Source of the DNA: Karstenula rhodostoma CBS 690.94
Lineage: Eukaryota; Ascomycota; Dothideomycetes; Pleosporales; Didymosphaeriaceae
DNA: 64,000 bases
NCBI GenBank assembly: GCA_010093485.1
Contig: MU001494.1
Coordinates: 1,271,937-1,335,936 of the forward strand
Direction of reading: 5' to 3'
The notes under the pieces were generated by a model. The model saw only the letters and a program-made list of their open reading frames with translations. It had not been told where the DNA came from and did not search any database. The translations under genes and the position numbers were made by a program. Below, one piece after another: positions 1-10,085 of the stretch (position 1 is its first letter; the number at the start of each line of letters is the position of its first letter).

Positions 1-473
1 ATAATTTTATTTATTTAAAAAGGTCTATTTTATATTATATAATTACTTAATAATATAAAGAAAACTTTATTTATTACTAATTTAAATATATATTATATAA
101 TATTATATTATATTTATATACTATTAGTATTATATAATTATATTTTTAAATAATATTATTAAAAAGACTATTAGTTATAGAGTTATTAATTAATATTTAA
201 AATAAACTAGTTTTCTTTACTAAGTTACTAGTTTTCGCCTATTCTAGTTCTTTAAATATATTATAAAATTATATTTTTTATATTTTTAATATAATAAAAC
301 CTTATATTTTAGGTTAAGATAGAATTCCTATATAGGTTACTAGTATAACTAACCTATTATATTATTATATAATAGTAAGGCCTTTAAAGCTTTAAATTTA
401 TAAATTTTTTATTTTTTTTTACTTACTAAGCTATTTACTAATATATTATTAATTTATATAAATATATATAGGC

Positions 474-505
<32 letters not shown>

Positions 506-964
506 TAGGGCTAACTAGTATATACTAGGTACCTAAGGCGCTTAATTATATATAAGTATATATAGGACTACACTAGCTACCTATATATACTAGTAAGGTA
601 AAAATATTTTATAATAATATACTAGTAATCTATATAGAAATTCTATTTTAATCTAAAATATAAGGTATTATTATATAAAAAATATAAAAAATATAGTTTT
701 ATAATATATTTAAAGAACTAGAATAGGTAAAAACTAGGGGCTTAGTAAAAAAAACTAGTTTATTTTAAATATTAATTAATAACTCTATAACTAATAGACT
801 TTTTAATAATATTATTTAAAAATATAATTATATAATACTAATAGTATATAAATATAATATAATATTATATAATATATATTTAAATTAGTAATAAATAAAG
901 TTTTCTTTATATTATTAAGTAATTATATAATATAAAATAGACCTTTTTAAATAAATAAAATTAT
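1..964. repeat. Large imperfect inverted repeat (arms 1-345 and 620-964)
   Basis: The first about 345 bases reappear in reverse complement as 620-964, without gaps wherever I aligned them: position n pairs with 965 minus n (for example 325-344 with 621-640, and 1-60 with 905-964). The outer about 60 bases are identical and the inner parts differ mostly by transitions. The spacer (about 346-619) is AT-rich and centred on a TA run. The pairing still holds at base 1, so the left arm may continue outside the window. It could be a foldback element or two RIP-mutated copies inserted head to head. Confidence 0.8.
474..501. repeat. (TA)n microsatellite at the centre of the inverted repeat
   Basis: A run of about 14 TA dinucleotides sits at the symmetry axis of the surrounding inverted repeat. 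Confidence 0.9.
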
Positions 965-1075
965 ATAAGGATTTCTCTATAAATCTATTAAAAAATTATA
1001 ATTATAGCTTTAATATTATAAAAGTTATTAAAGAATAAAGAAATTCTCTTTTATAGAGATTTTATATAAATCTGG

Positions 1076-1127
1076 CACACCTACGCACGCCTACACATAC
1101 CTGTGCACACCTGCGCACACCTACGCA
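1076..1127. repeat. Five tandem 10-bp units, consensus CACACCTRCG
   Basis: Units start at 1076, 1086, 1096, 1106 and 1116, each a variant of CACACCTACG, with differences mostly C/T or G/A. They lie at the junction between the AT block and the 90-bp tandem repeat and overlap its first unit. Confidence 0.75.
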
Positions 1128-1290
1128 CTCTAGACAGTATGGGTAGAAATGCGCACAAATGTGCACATCTGCGCAGCTCTCCTGAAAAACTTTTCGTGAT
1201 GTATACACACCTATATACTCTACACAGTATAGGTATAAATGCGCACAAATGTGCAGATCTATATAGCTCTCCTAAAAAACCTTTCGTGAT
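1111..1290. repeat. Two-unit tandem repeat, 90-bp period
   Basis: 1111-1200 and 1201-1290 align end to end without gaps. Both share the block GCGCACAAATGTGCA and end in TTTCGTGAT. Where they differ, the second unit mostly has T or A where the first has C or G, as expected for RIP-type decay. The repeat ends 12 bp from the stop codon of the AT-hook gene, so it probably supplies part of that gene's 3' UTR. A 63-residue open frame across it (1103-1294) only reflects the repeat and is not called. Confidence 0.85.
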
Positions 1291-1302
1291 ATAGAAACAC
1301 CA

Positions 1303-4300
1303 CTATAACCACTCTACTCTTAACCGCCCACTCTTATTCACCACTTTACCCTTCTTCTCATCCCTCCTTACTGCCTCTCCCAGCACCACCGTCGCCAGCC
1401 TCTCCACCACAGCCTCCGCACATATTGAATTTCCGATAAGCCCTGGCTGGCAATCCCCAACTTGTATCTGCTTCCTTACTCTCGCCTCATACTCCTCGAT
1501 ACTATCAAAGGTAAGAAGCTGCATGAACGCAGCGCATAACACTACGAGCGCATCCGTAAAGATAACGTTGTAACCCCAGGCTCGGTAGCGTGCACCGACA
1601 AAGTTATGTGTTGTAGTGTTCATAAAGTTTGCCAGGAGCGTGGCGTTGATAGCAGCGTTGGGGGCTTCGGTGGTTGAGAAAATAGATGGCTGCTTCTTAT
1701 ACAGCTGGTATAATTTGTCCAGTGCCTTGTAGTGTGTTTTTGTCCACGGCTCGACAGCTGGTAGTGAGTCGAGCTTTGAAAGAGTAGGGTGCGCGGGAGG
1801 AGGCGACCTTGTCCTCATTGCGGGCGGGCGAGTTGATGTTTGGATGTTAGACACATTGGTCCGTTGCTGTGTGCATTCTTTGTTCTCGATGCGGGACACG
1901 ACTGGGGTATTCGCTTTGTCCAGTGTATTGCTGGACACTGACGCTGGCGCCCACTGCGCATGCTTCGGTGGGCTGGAAGTGGGCACCATGCTGTCTTTGT
2001 TCCAGGTTCTGCTCGGCTCAGTAACCTCTGTGAGGTCGTGCAAACTGCGTTCTTGCGGCTCATAAGCATCTAGATATTCGTCTGCCTCGACACGAATACG
2101 ACGTAAGCTTGAGTCGGTTTGGGCCATCTCATGTATCAGCTGCCGTTGATCTGAAGCCATGGAAAAACCGGTATCGCCTTCAACATAGGTATGAAACGGA
2201 GAACTAGGGGCCAGTGGAAGTGTAGACTCCTCAAAGCTCTGCTGCACGGAATCTGACGATATGTCAGAGTTTCGTAATTCGTGCCTCAGAGGACTACTCT
2301 TGACGGGTGAAGAACGCAGAGCTGCGAGTTGTGGCGGGGTATCCATGAAAGGATTCGGGTTGTCTGTTGCTGGGGTTTTAGCAGCCGATGGTGGAGATGA
2401 TTCTGGAAGTAAGCTTTCATCTAGGTTTAAAGATACATCTTGTTGTGGAGCTCGTCTCCTTCGAAACTCGCTGCAATGCTTATTGTTAAAAAGATTAGGC
2501 AAGGTTGCCTGGAAGAACATTCCGGTGTCATCGGTCTTCTCGGTATCTTCATCGCGGTCATCATTGTCCGCCTGAGCAGGTGCTGAAGGCTGCACCACCT
2601 TGGCTTTGCCCTTATCTACGACTCGTGTGGGTGACCCATCAGACTCGGAAGATGATGGTGTTACTATCCGAGCGTCTTCGGCTTCCTCTCCGTCGCTGTA
2701 GTGGAAGTTGTTCAAGGATTTTCTTCGCCGCGTTCTGGGCAGTTCACCGCGAGCTAGCTTCACGGCTTCGTCTTGATTGAACCGATCTTGGTGTTGCTGA
2801 GCGCTGTTACCGCGTGTACTTTCATTTCCACACACAACTGATGATCGGCCAGCTTCTTCTTCCCATATGTCTGAAACATCTCTGCGCGCAGCTCCCGAGG
2901 GTTGGTGAACGGCAGGAAGCTGTGTACCTGCCTGGTTCGACAGACGCACGGGAGGTGTGTCGATTCTCCAGCTCATGTCGTCGCCATCCTCCTCAGGAGT
3001 ACTGGCAGGGCTGAGAAGACCCGACGCTTTGTTATCGTCCGGCAGGACCGGGTATTGCACCTCGGTCGACTGCATTCCAGGAGCAGTGTCGCCGTCTTGA
3101 TCCTCAGGAGTCAGCAACCGAGAAGACTGTGGTACAGGGTTTGCAGCAATGTAAGATAAAGCGGGCGGGTCCGGGGTTCTGTTCTTGATGGGACTGGAGC
3201 GCGCAGACGAGGAAGGTTGGTTCAACCCGTTCTGTTTAGCTAGCTGCTCTCCAAGCCGCAGTCCAGCATGTAACTCCCTCCTAGTACGTTCACTGAAACC
3301 ACGGAAAAGATCATCGAGGTGATCGCGACGTTCGTTTACAGTCTTGGAAGGTCCAGCTTCTGGCGTGGCACGGTTCGGATCCAGCATGCCTTGAAGGGCA
3401 ACTCCTGCCTTGACCACCCTTCCGATTTTGGGTGTTTGAGCTTCGGTAGGAGACGTTCGTGTAGCGGCAACTGGCGGGGGGTTGGAGAGATCGACTGGCT
3501 CTACTGAGGGCGTCTTGTACCGAGGCGGTGCTGCTGGCGGTTCTCCAGGCGCATGTGACGTACGGGCATCCGCTGTTGAACTAGCTCCCCCATGTAAGTT
3601 GCCTGATGGTATTTCTAGATAGATATGATTCTGGGGCGGCTTCTGGCCACTCAAAGAGGAACTATCGTTCGCCGCGCTGTGCGCAGGCCTCGTTACAGAA
3701 GCACAGCTGGGCAACGAGTCGACAGAAATCATACTGAAATTCTCGCTATCGATAATAGTAGTGTCATCGGGCAGTCTCGTAGCCCCTTCGTCGAATGCAA
3801 AATGGGTATCATCCTCATGCTGATCGTCTTCGGTCTCCGGTGTTCGGGATGGATATGTGGGCAGAGGCTCGAACTCGCTCAGGTCGTGTGGCGCTTCTCC
3901 GGCTTGCTGTTGATGACGCCCTTTGGAGATGGGGAACTCGCCTTCGAGGTCACTTTCTCCCTCTGAGCCCTCCGAGGAGATTTCAATCAAGTCTTGGTCT
4001 TTAGCCACGGGCGTGTTTTGGCGCGCTTTGAGTTTTCGAGACAGATCCGTCTGGTTCGGCGTGGACTTTAAGAAAGTTGTCCGCTCCTGCGGGGTTGGAC
4101 GGTTCAGCGCAGGTCGACCATTGTCTTCGATGTTAGGGTCAGGTGCGGTTTCGTTGTGCGGTTCTTGACCGGAGGAGCTCTGTGGTGTGTGCTGCTCAAT
4201 GGACAGGACGGGCTCTTCCTGAGCTGGCGGCTGGGTGCTCTTCCGCGGGCGGCCTCTTTGCTTTTTGGGCGTTGGATCTGTCTCGGCAAGGGCTGCGCTT

Positions 4301-4890
4301 TCATGTGCGCCCACGCTCGACCGGCGAGCCTGACCCCAGATGTCGTCCTCGGCGGGCGGCTGCACCTTCCGCGGGCGCCCCCTCTTCTTCTTGGGGGTTC
4401 CGTCCGTGTCGACGTCAGCCGCGCTGGTGTCGCCCACACTTGGGCGGCGCGGTTTGGATGCAGCTTTCTTTCGCACGGGCGTGCCGGTTCGTTTTGGCGG
4501 GGCGTCGGATTTCCTCGGCCGCCCGCGACGCTTAACAGGCGAAGATGCGTCCGGGTCCTTGAGGGGGATGGTGGTTGTCTTTGTGTGGGTGACGTGGTTG
4601 ACGATGGGCGACTCCATGGTTTCGCTGTCGCTTCCCGGCTCGGCCTGGACCGTGACCTTGATGCGCCATGGGCTGTGGCCGGCGGTGCGCGGGGTGCTCA
4701 GCAGCATCTGCTTGGTGGGCGACGAGAGGTGGATGCGGTTCTGCGTGGCGGGCGAGCTCGCGGCGAGTGGCTGCTGTCTGGGGCGTGCGCGCGGCCGGCC
4801 TCGGTCGGACGAGAACGAGGCGGCGAGGGGGTCTGGCGACGACTCGGCATAGTTTTCGCAGTTGCTGGAGACGGCGGATGGCGGCGTCAT
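1303..4890 (-). CDS. AT-hook DNA-binding protein (1195 aa, single exon)
   Basis: Large, mostly disordered, probably nuclear protein with RGRPR AT-hook cores at about residues 122-126, 170-174 and 212-216, and a degenerate one at 30-33. AT-hooks bind the minor groove of AT-rich DNA. The middle is Ser/Pro/acid-rich with SIM-like stretches (LIEISSEGS). The last about 150 residues form a conserved-looking globular domain that I associate with fungal proteins annotated 'AT DNA-binding protein'; its role is not known to me. I chose the ATG giving MTPPSAV; another in-frame ATG at 4932 would add 14 residues, and longer extensions run into the promoter of the divergent nuclease gene. No introns are needed. 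The 3' end abuts the repeat block. Confidence 0.8.
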   Translation of the reverse strand: MTPPSAVSSNCENYAESSPDPLAASFSSDRGRPRARPRQQPLAASSPATQNRIHLSSPTKQMLLSTPRTAGHSPWRIKVTVQAEPGSDSETMESPIVNHVTHTKTTTIPLKDPDASSPVKRRGRPRKSDAPPKRTGTPVRKKAASKPRRPSVGDTSAADVDTDGTPKKKRGRPRKVQPPAEDDIWGQARRSSVGAHESAALAETDPTPKKQRGRPRKSTQPPAQEEPVLSIEQHTPQSSSGQEPHNETAPDPNIEDNGRPALNRPTPQERTTFLKSTPNQTDLSRKLKARQNTPVAKDQDLIEISSEGSEGESDLEGEFPISKGRHQQQAGEAPHDLSEFEPLPTYPSRTPETEDDQHEDDTHFAFDEGATRLPDDTTIIDSENFSMISVDSLPSCASVTRPAHSAANDSSSLSGQKPPQNHIYLEIPSGNLHGGASSTADARTSHAPGEPPAAPPRYKTPSVEPVDLSNPPPVAATRTSPTEAQTPKIGRVVKAGVALQGMLDPNRATPEAGPSKTVNERRDHLDDLFRGFSERTRRELHAGLRLGEQLAKQNGLNQPSSSARSSPIKNRTPDPPALSYIAANPVPQSSRLLTPEDQDGDTAPGMQSTEVQYPVLPDDNKASGLLSPASTPEEDGDDMSWRIDTPPVRLSNQAGTQLPAVHQPSGAARRDVSDIWEEEAGRSSVVCGNESTRGNSAQQHQDRFNQDEAVKLARGELPRTRRRKSLNNFHYSDGEEAEDARIVTPSSSESDGSPTRVVDKGKAKVVQPSAPAQADNDDRDEDTEKTDDTGMFFQATLPNLFNNKHCSEFRRRRAPQQDVSLNLDESLLPESSPPSAAKTPATDNPNPFMDTPPQLAALRSSPVKSSPLRHELRNSDISSDSVQQSFEESTLPLAPSSPFHTYVEGDTGFSMASDQRQLIHEMAQTDSSLRRIRVEADEYLDAYEPQERSLHDLTEVTEPSRTWNKDSMVPTSSPPKHAQWAPASVSSNTLDKANTPVVSRIENKECTQQRTNVSNIQTSTRPPAMRTRSPPPAHPTLSKLDSLPAVEPWTKTHYKALDKLYQLYKKQPSIFSTTEAPNAAINATLLANFMNTTTHNFVGARYRAWGYNVIFTDALVVLCAAFMQLLTFDSIEEYEARVRKQIQVGDCQPGLIGNSICAEAVVERLATVVLGEAVRRDEKKGKVVNKSGRLRVEWL

Positions 4891-5106
4891 GTTGTCGTGC
4901 GTGGGGAGCGCCGTTGCGATGGAGCGTAGCATGTATGTACACTGTAACTGTAAACTACCACTGCCGTAGCCTACCTGCATGTTGCGGGCGGGCGCTCGCC
5001 CCGTCGCCACGGCAACAATCACGCCAATCGCGCGGCAGCCGCGAACAGGCCCATCCAGTGTCCGCTGTCCACGAACACCAGCGCGCCCATCTGCCATGGC
5101 AGCGCA
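4891..5106. promoter_or_regulatory. Divergent promoter, AT-hook gene / GEN1-like nuclease
   Basis: Only 216 bp separate the two start codons, so the genes share their upstream control region. No clear TATA box was seen. Confidence 0.6.
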
Positions 5107-7924
5107 ATGGGCATCAAAGGGTGTGTATGTCTGCGACGGCTGCGACGGCATGTGCTGACTGCTGCAGCATCTACCAAGAAATCGGCCCCGGCCGCCGCGT
5201 AGCGTTGTCCAAGTTTGCGGCCGACACGTTCGAAAAGACGGGCCGTCCTCTGCGCATCGCCATCGACGTGGCGATATGGCTCTTCCAGATCCAGGCCAGT
5301 AAAGGTGAGCATCGAGCATCGCCGCACTCACGACTGGTGCGTCCCCGCTGACCTCGCGACCACCAGGCGGCACGAACCCCGCGCTGCGCACATTCTACTA
5401 CCGCCTCTTGCGCCTCATAGCGCTTTCCGTGCACCCCATCTTCGTCTTTGATGGCCCCAACAAGCCCCCGTTCAAGCGCAACAAGAAAACGGGTGGACCT
5501 GGCGCCAGCGTGGCATCCATCCCCGAGTTCCTGGCGAAGCAGCTTCTCAAGCAGTTTGGTTTTCCTCTGCACCTCGCGCCAGGCGAGGCAGAGGCAGAAT
5601 GCGCACTGCTGCAAAGAGAGGGCATCGTGGACGCCGTGCTCAGTGAGGATGTCGACACGCTCATGTTTGGCAGCGGCGTGACACTCAGAAATTGGTCACC
5701 AGAGCAGAAGTCAAGCAAGACACCTACCCATGTCAATGTGTACGATGCAGTGAAGACGAAGAATGGGCCTTCCGGCCTGGATCGCGAAGGCATGATATTG
5801 GTCGCTCTCATGAGCGGTGGCGACTACGTCCCGGAAGGCATACCTGGTTGTGGCCCGAAAAAAGCCTGTGAGGCAGCAAGAGCCGGATTCGGAAGAGATC
5901 TGTGCCGGTTGGCAAGGAACGACGTTAAGGGCTTGCGAGACTGGCGAGAGCGGCTGCAGCACGAGATTAAGACAAACGAGAGCAACTTCTTCGCCCGGAA
6001 GCGCCCCAGCCTGGTCATTCCTGACACATTTCCCCGAACTGATATTCTTGGCTATTATACCCATCCAGCCGTCTCCAACCAGGCCGGACTGGACAGGCTT
6101 AGAAGTGCCATCAAGTGGGATCAAGATCTTGACTTCCCGGGCTTGCGCAGCTTCACATGCGATGCATTTGATTGGGCAAAGCTCGAAGGTGCAAAGCATT
6201 TCGTCCGTAGCCTGGCTCCGTCCCTACTTGTACGTCATCTTCGATTGAGGGGAGAACAAACTGAAAAGTTTCCCTGCAATAGCCTTCAAGCTATCCAGGA
6301 AGACGAAGCGCTTCTCGTTAATGGAATCCACGGGAAGCGACAGCATGCTGTGACAGACGGCAGCACTGAGCTGCGGGTGAGCTTCACACCAATCCAGCTT
6401 GTCAAGATTGACTTGAGCATCGAGGAACCAGACGATGAGGTGGATATTCCACCGGCATCCGATGCTGACCTGGACGAGGAAATACCAGTAGAAGTCGATG
6501 ATGAAGCAGAAGGGCCCAGAAAACGAGGGCCAACCAAGTTTGACCCCCACAAGCCTGCAAGGGTATGGGTTCTCGAGACATATGTGAAGGTCGGGGTGCC
6601 ACTCAAAGTCCAAGATTGGGAGGCAGAACGACAGAGACCGCTGCGGTCAAAACGGACAGCTTCAGCAAACGATGCCAGCACAACAGCGACCAAATCGCTA
6701 GGAGGCAGACGAACGAGGCCCGCTGACGGTGCTCAACAAGTGTCCATTCAGAATTTTGCGAAGGTGACGAAACCTGGGATCAAAACCACGCGAGCACCCC
6801 CGAAAACCCAAGCTACCGTCGCATGTCAGCCTGCAATGATTACTAAAGATGCCGTTGTCAGCCTTCTTTCTTCGTCACCTGTGCGAATGAGGGAAGCCAG
6901 CCAGTTGCGATCTATGCAGGGGAAATCGCTCTCGCCACTCGTGGAGTTACCATCCAGCGTCACCAAGAGGAGACGAAGGCCAATGCAGCGCGCGCATACC
7001 CTTCCCTACGATCCTGTTATTTGTCTTGACCGAGTAGAAAGTTCAACAACAGGTGCAATAGAGACGTTGGATCTGGTGGATGTGCATCCGACCGCGTTAC
7101 CTTCACAGGCTCCAGCAAAAAAATCTAAGACGCAAAGAACGAAAGAATCTGGAACCTCACGATCCGCATGTGCAACAACGGCAACCGCTTCCCCTGTGAA
7201 AACAAGACAAACAACACTGGATGGATGGGGCTCACCGGGAAAATCGCCCAGCAAGTCCAGAAAGAGGATTCTTCCGCTCGACACAGCGCCCAAACCGCGT
7301 CCGCCGCGCTTCGAGGTTGCAGATGAAGATATAGAGTCGCTTGATCTCACGCTGTCCTCTCCGTTAGCACTTTGCCCAGAAGTATCAATCGTGCCCAAGG
7401 AACCAAGGCGAACTTCACGTTGTCCACCGTTGACATCCCTATCATCAAATATCTCAAATACGTCTGGGACCGCATTGTCCACAGCGGACAATTCGCCCAA
7501 TGCTAGGTCGAAACTCGGAGCAAAATCACGACGAAGAACCTCTCCTCGGCTCCAAGAAACGCAGCCAGCGTCACCGGAGATAGAATCTCTCGATCTGACG
7601 GAATTTTCATCGCCCCCGCGTGGTGGTAAAACTGCTTCGCCAAACATGCCAACCGAACTGGATTCAGCCCTTCGACGATCACCACGTGCGCACACAACTA
7701 AGTCGCAGGAGCCACCTGCAAAAAGGACGTCCCCTTCAGCAGCTTGGAAAGCCCAAACAAAGAAAAAGCGTGAAGTGGTATTGAGAAGAAGCCTAGCAGG
7801 CGCGTGGACCTTCGTAGACGTACAGACCCCCACGAAGGCGGGAACTGATGATGGAAAGTCCTCAAGGGGCAAGGATCGAAAACGGTGGCGAGAAAGCGAG
7901 ATCGAGTTTCTCGATCTGTGCTAA
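5107..7924 (+). CDS. GEN1/Yen1-type Holliday-junction resolvase (Rad2/XPG family, 902 aa)
   Basis: Structure-specific nuclease predicted to cut four-way recombination junctions in the nucleus. Exons are 5107-5120, 5168-5304 and 5367-7924. The first exon holds only MGIKG up to the split glycine, as expected for this family, whose N-terminal residues enter the active site. Metal-binding acids are visible: D38 (IAIDVAIW), D79 (VFDGPNK), E126/E128 (GEAEAECA), D145/D147 (SEDVDTLMFG), plus SGGDYVPEGIPGCGPKKA for the helix-hairpin-helix region. A chromodomain-like region should follow the nuclease core, as in GEN1. The last 400 residues are disordered and basic with a repeated IESLDLT motif (706, 789, and IEFLDLC as the last seven residues). 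Fen1 and Exo1 are less likely given the length and tail. Confidence 0.9.
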
Positions 7925-8470
7925 TAAGGCGTTATTGATGGGAATGGGGATCGTGTCCTGCCTTCTTGTATATTCTTGCTGTTTGATGCATAGCGGACGG
8001 CGTTAGCCTTTACGCATAGCGAGTACAATGTGATTCGGTACGCATTCACGTTTCATTTAGCATGGATTCCAGTGAATCCATGGGGATCAATGCTATCGAT
8101 ATAAAGTTTCACTGTGGCTTCGATTGCCGTCGGCAAGGTACATACCTGTCATGGTTCTGCGACAACGCAGCACGAGTCTTAGGAGCAAGCACCAACGACT
8201 AGTTGGACCGAAGTGCGCGCTGCAACAACCTGGACGCACAAAGGCAACAACAGCCGGTAACCTTGAAGAGGATTGAACTCTCATTCCTACTGTGCGCTAT
8301 GATAGGCCACTCCTGAGTCCTCTCTAGAACAATAGTACAAGCCTGACCCGTTTCAGACGGCGGCTATATGCGACTCACACTTCCATTTCAGCAGGAAATG
8401 CCACTTTTTCGCTATTGTGACAGTGGTTTATACAAAAGAAAATATGCCCGGAGCGGCATGCGGTTCGATA
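7925..8470. other. Convergent spacer with one perfect hairpin
   Basis: 3' region of two convergent genes. It contains a perfect 9-bp inverted repeat, CATGGATTC / GAATCCATG, with a 4-nt loop at 8061-8082. Nothing else is recognised. Confidence 0.5.
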
Positions 8471-9829
8471 TCATGACTTCATCTTCCCCTTTTCCCTTTT
8501 CTCCTGCAGATATTGCCAAGCGCGGAATGGTCCTGCAGATAGGATGCCCTTGGCACTTTGAACAGTCGATGGCCAGTGCACTGTTTGGTTAATGGCCTTC
8601 GTAACCATGACTGGGAGGTCCTTCTCTGCAGCTATGCGTCGATCGAATGCTCCACCTACCTGCTTTTTCAGACCACCTTTAGCATCTTCATCCTTGCTGG
8701 CCTCTAACATCTCCTGGAACTCGCGGCCCGGGATGGCGAATTTGCGCTGGTAAAGGAAGTAGACCTTCTCGCGGAAGGACTTGGGTAGTCGCCTGACCAT
8801 GTTGGCCCGTCGCTCTACATCCATGTCCTGATTGAGCTTGAGATCCAGTGCGGTGTCGTCCATCCAATCCGGTTTGCTAATTGCCGTCTCATCTACGTAT
8901 GAGATATTGGGCAGCGACATGATCAGGTCATGATAGAGGAGGCGGAAGTTGCGAATTTGGTGGGTCACGATATTGTCGATCTTCTTGGGATTCTCGGAGC
9001 CATACGTCATGCGTGGGTCACCCTGGTAACTGAGGCCGGTGATTGTGGAATAGAGCTCTTTTTCAGTAAAGGACTGGGGAAGAAGAAGCAATGAGCACCG
9101 CACGGCGGACAGGAGATTGCGTTGGTTCGCGACGCGGATGTTTGGTTCTTCGAAAAGGATTTTGACAGGCTTGTGAAGACGGCCGGCAAGGTAGAGGGTG
9201 TCCCAGTTGGTAAGATCGCGGTGGAGCGTTTCGAAGTTGACAACGGCGTATTTGATCATGGTGCCGTTTACGGTAATGTAGGGGTTGAAGTAGACGCCTG
9301 CGCCGTATCTGTCTTGCACGTGGCTAACTACGCCGGAGCCCAGTTTTCCAAGAAAGGAGTAGTGATCTCGGTGTTCGCGCAGGTTCAGCGAGTGGAAGTG
9401 CTGGGAGAAGCGCGTCGTGAAGACAAAGTCGATCATTTTGCCCCCGCCTTTCTGCCATTTCAGTATTGCCTCCGGGGGATTCGGATGCGGCGAGTGCGTG
9501 ATGCGCGATGCGGTCGCGTCGGACTGCGGGAAGACACCGGAGCCGTAAGCAAAGGCGTACGTGATGGGAGGGAACTGCTTCAGGATGCCGCGCAGGCTTC
9601 GCTTGAACTCCTCGTTCGTCTCTATGAGCTGGTTCTTGCCGAAATCCTTGTGCGGCAGCTCTGAGAAGTCGGAAAGCGCAGGCGCTTCATCTTCCCAGCC
9701 CGGGGGAAGAGACTGGTTGTAGGCCTCGACGGCGGCCTGCGGGCTTTGCGAGGTGACGTAGCGGCGATTGGCCTGAAGCAAAGGCCGGCGACACCATGGT
9801 ATCCGGGCGAGAGGACGTAGTCGAGACAT
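8471..9829 (-). CDS. TAM41: Mitochondrial phosphatidate cytidylyltransferase Tam41/Mmp37 (452 aa)
   Basis: Predicted to make CDP-diacylglycerol from phosphatidic acid and CTP at the matrix side of the inner mitochondrial membrane, the first step of cardiolipin synthesis. The nucleotidyltransferase signature FAYGSGVFPQ (about residues 93-102) is followed by KMIDFVF, and the Tam41 fold fills most of the protein. The N-terminus MSRLRPLARIPWCRRPLLQ is Arg-rich and acid-free, a good mitochondrial presequence. An upstream in-frame ATG at 9853 would add eight residues beginning MEK, which suits a presequence less. Single exon. Confidence 0.93.
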   Translation of the reverse strand: MSRLRPLARIPWCRRPLLQANRRYVTSQSPQAAVEAYNQSLPPGWEDEAPALSDFSELPHKDFGKNQLIETNEEFKRSLRGILKQFPPITYAFAYGSGVFPQSDATASRITHSPHPNPPEAILKWQKGGGKMIDFVFTTRFSQHFHSLNLREHRDHYSFLGKLGSGVVSHVQDRYGAGVYFNPYITVNGTMIKYAVVNFETLHRDLTNWDTLYLAGRLHKPVKILFEEPNIRVANQRNLLSAVRCSLLLLPQSFTEKELYSTITGLSYQGDPRMTYGSENPKKIDNIVTHQIRNFRLLYHDLIMSLPNISYVDETAISKPDWMDDTALDLKLNQDMDVERRANMVRRLPKSFREKVYFLYQRKFAIPGREFQEMLEASKDEDAKGGLKKQVGGAFDRRIAAEKDLPVMVTKAINQTVHWPSTVQSAKGILSAGPFRAWQYLQEKREKGKMKS

Positions 9830-10085
9830 GATGCAGAGGGCATTTTTTTCCATCAGCGGTCGAAGTTGCGATGCGCATGACTAAGCGCCGCCAGTTGCCA
9901 AGGCGAGCACGCTTGCTTGTGTTTGTTGATGCGCGGCGATCGCGACTTCCAGCCCCCCACCGTTGCCACCACCGCTCCTGCCATCACATCTTGGCCGCGC
10001 ACCCGCACATACAGCAACATACGCCAGGAGCTCGGCCCAAGAAAACATACAGCTAGGAAGCGGTATTGCGCGCTGCAACATCGCA

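Larger units (their letters stand above)
1..1075. repeat. AT-saturated repeat block, probably RIP-mutated
   Basis: This block is almost entirely A and T, mostly TA-rich words with scattered CTAG and GGCC islands, and it has no open frame worth calling. The composition changes abruptly at about 1070, where GC-containing tandem repeats begin. Such isochore-like AT blocks in ascomycetes are usually repeats mutated by repeat-induced point mutation (C to T). That is an inference here, supported by the mainly transition differences between the two inverted arms. The left edge lies outside the window, so the full extent is unknown. Confidence 0.75.

Noticed and set aside
1103..1294. 63-codon frame across the 90-bp tandem repeat
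   Set aside because: The periodic protein (NAHKCA twice) just mirrors the DNA repeat; no gene context.
9122..9664. 180-codon frame opposite TAM41
   Set aside because: Antisense shadow of a well-supported coding exon.
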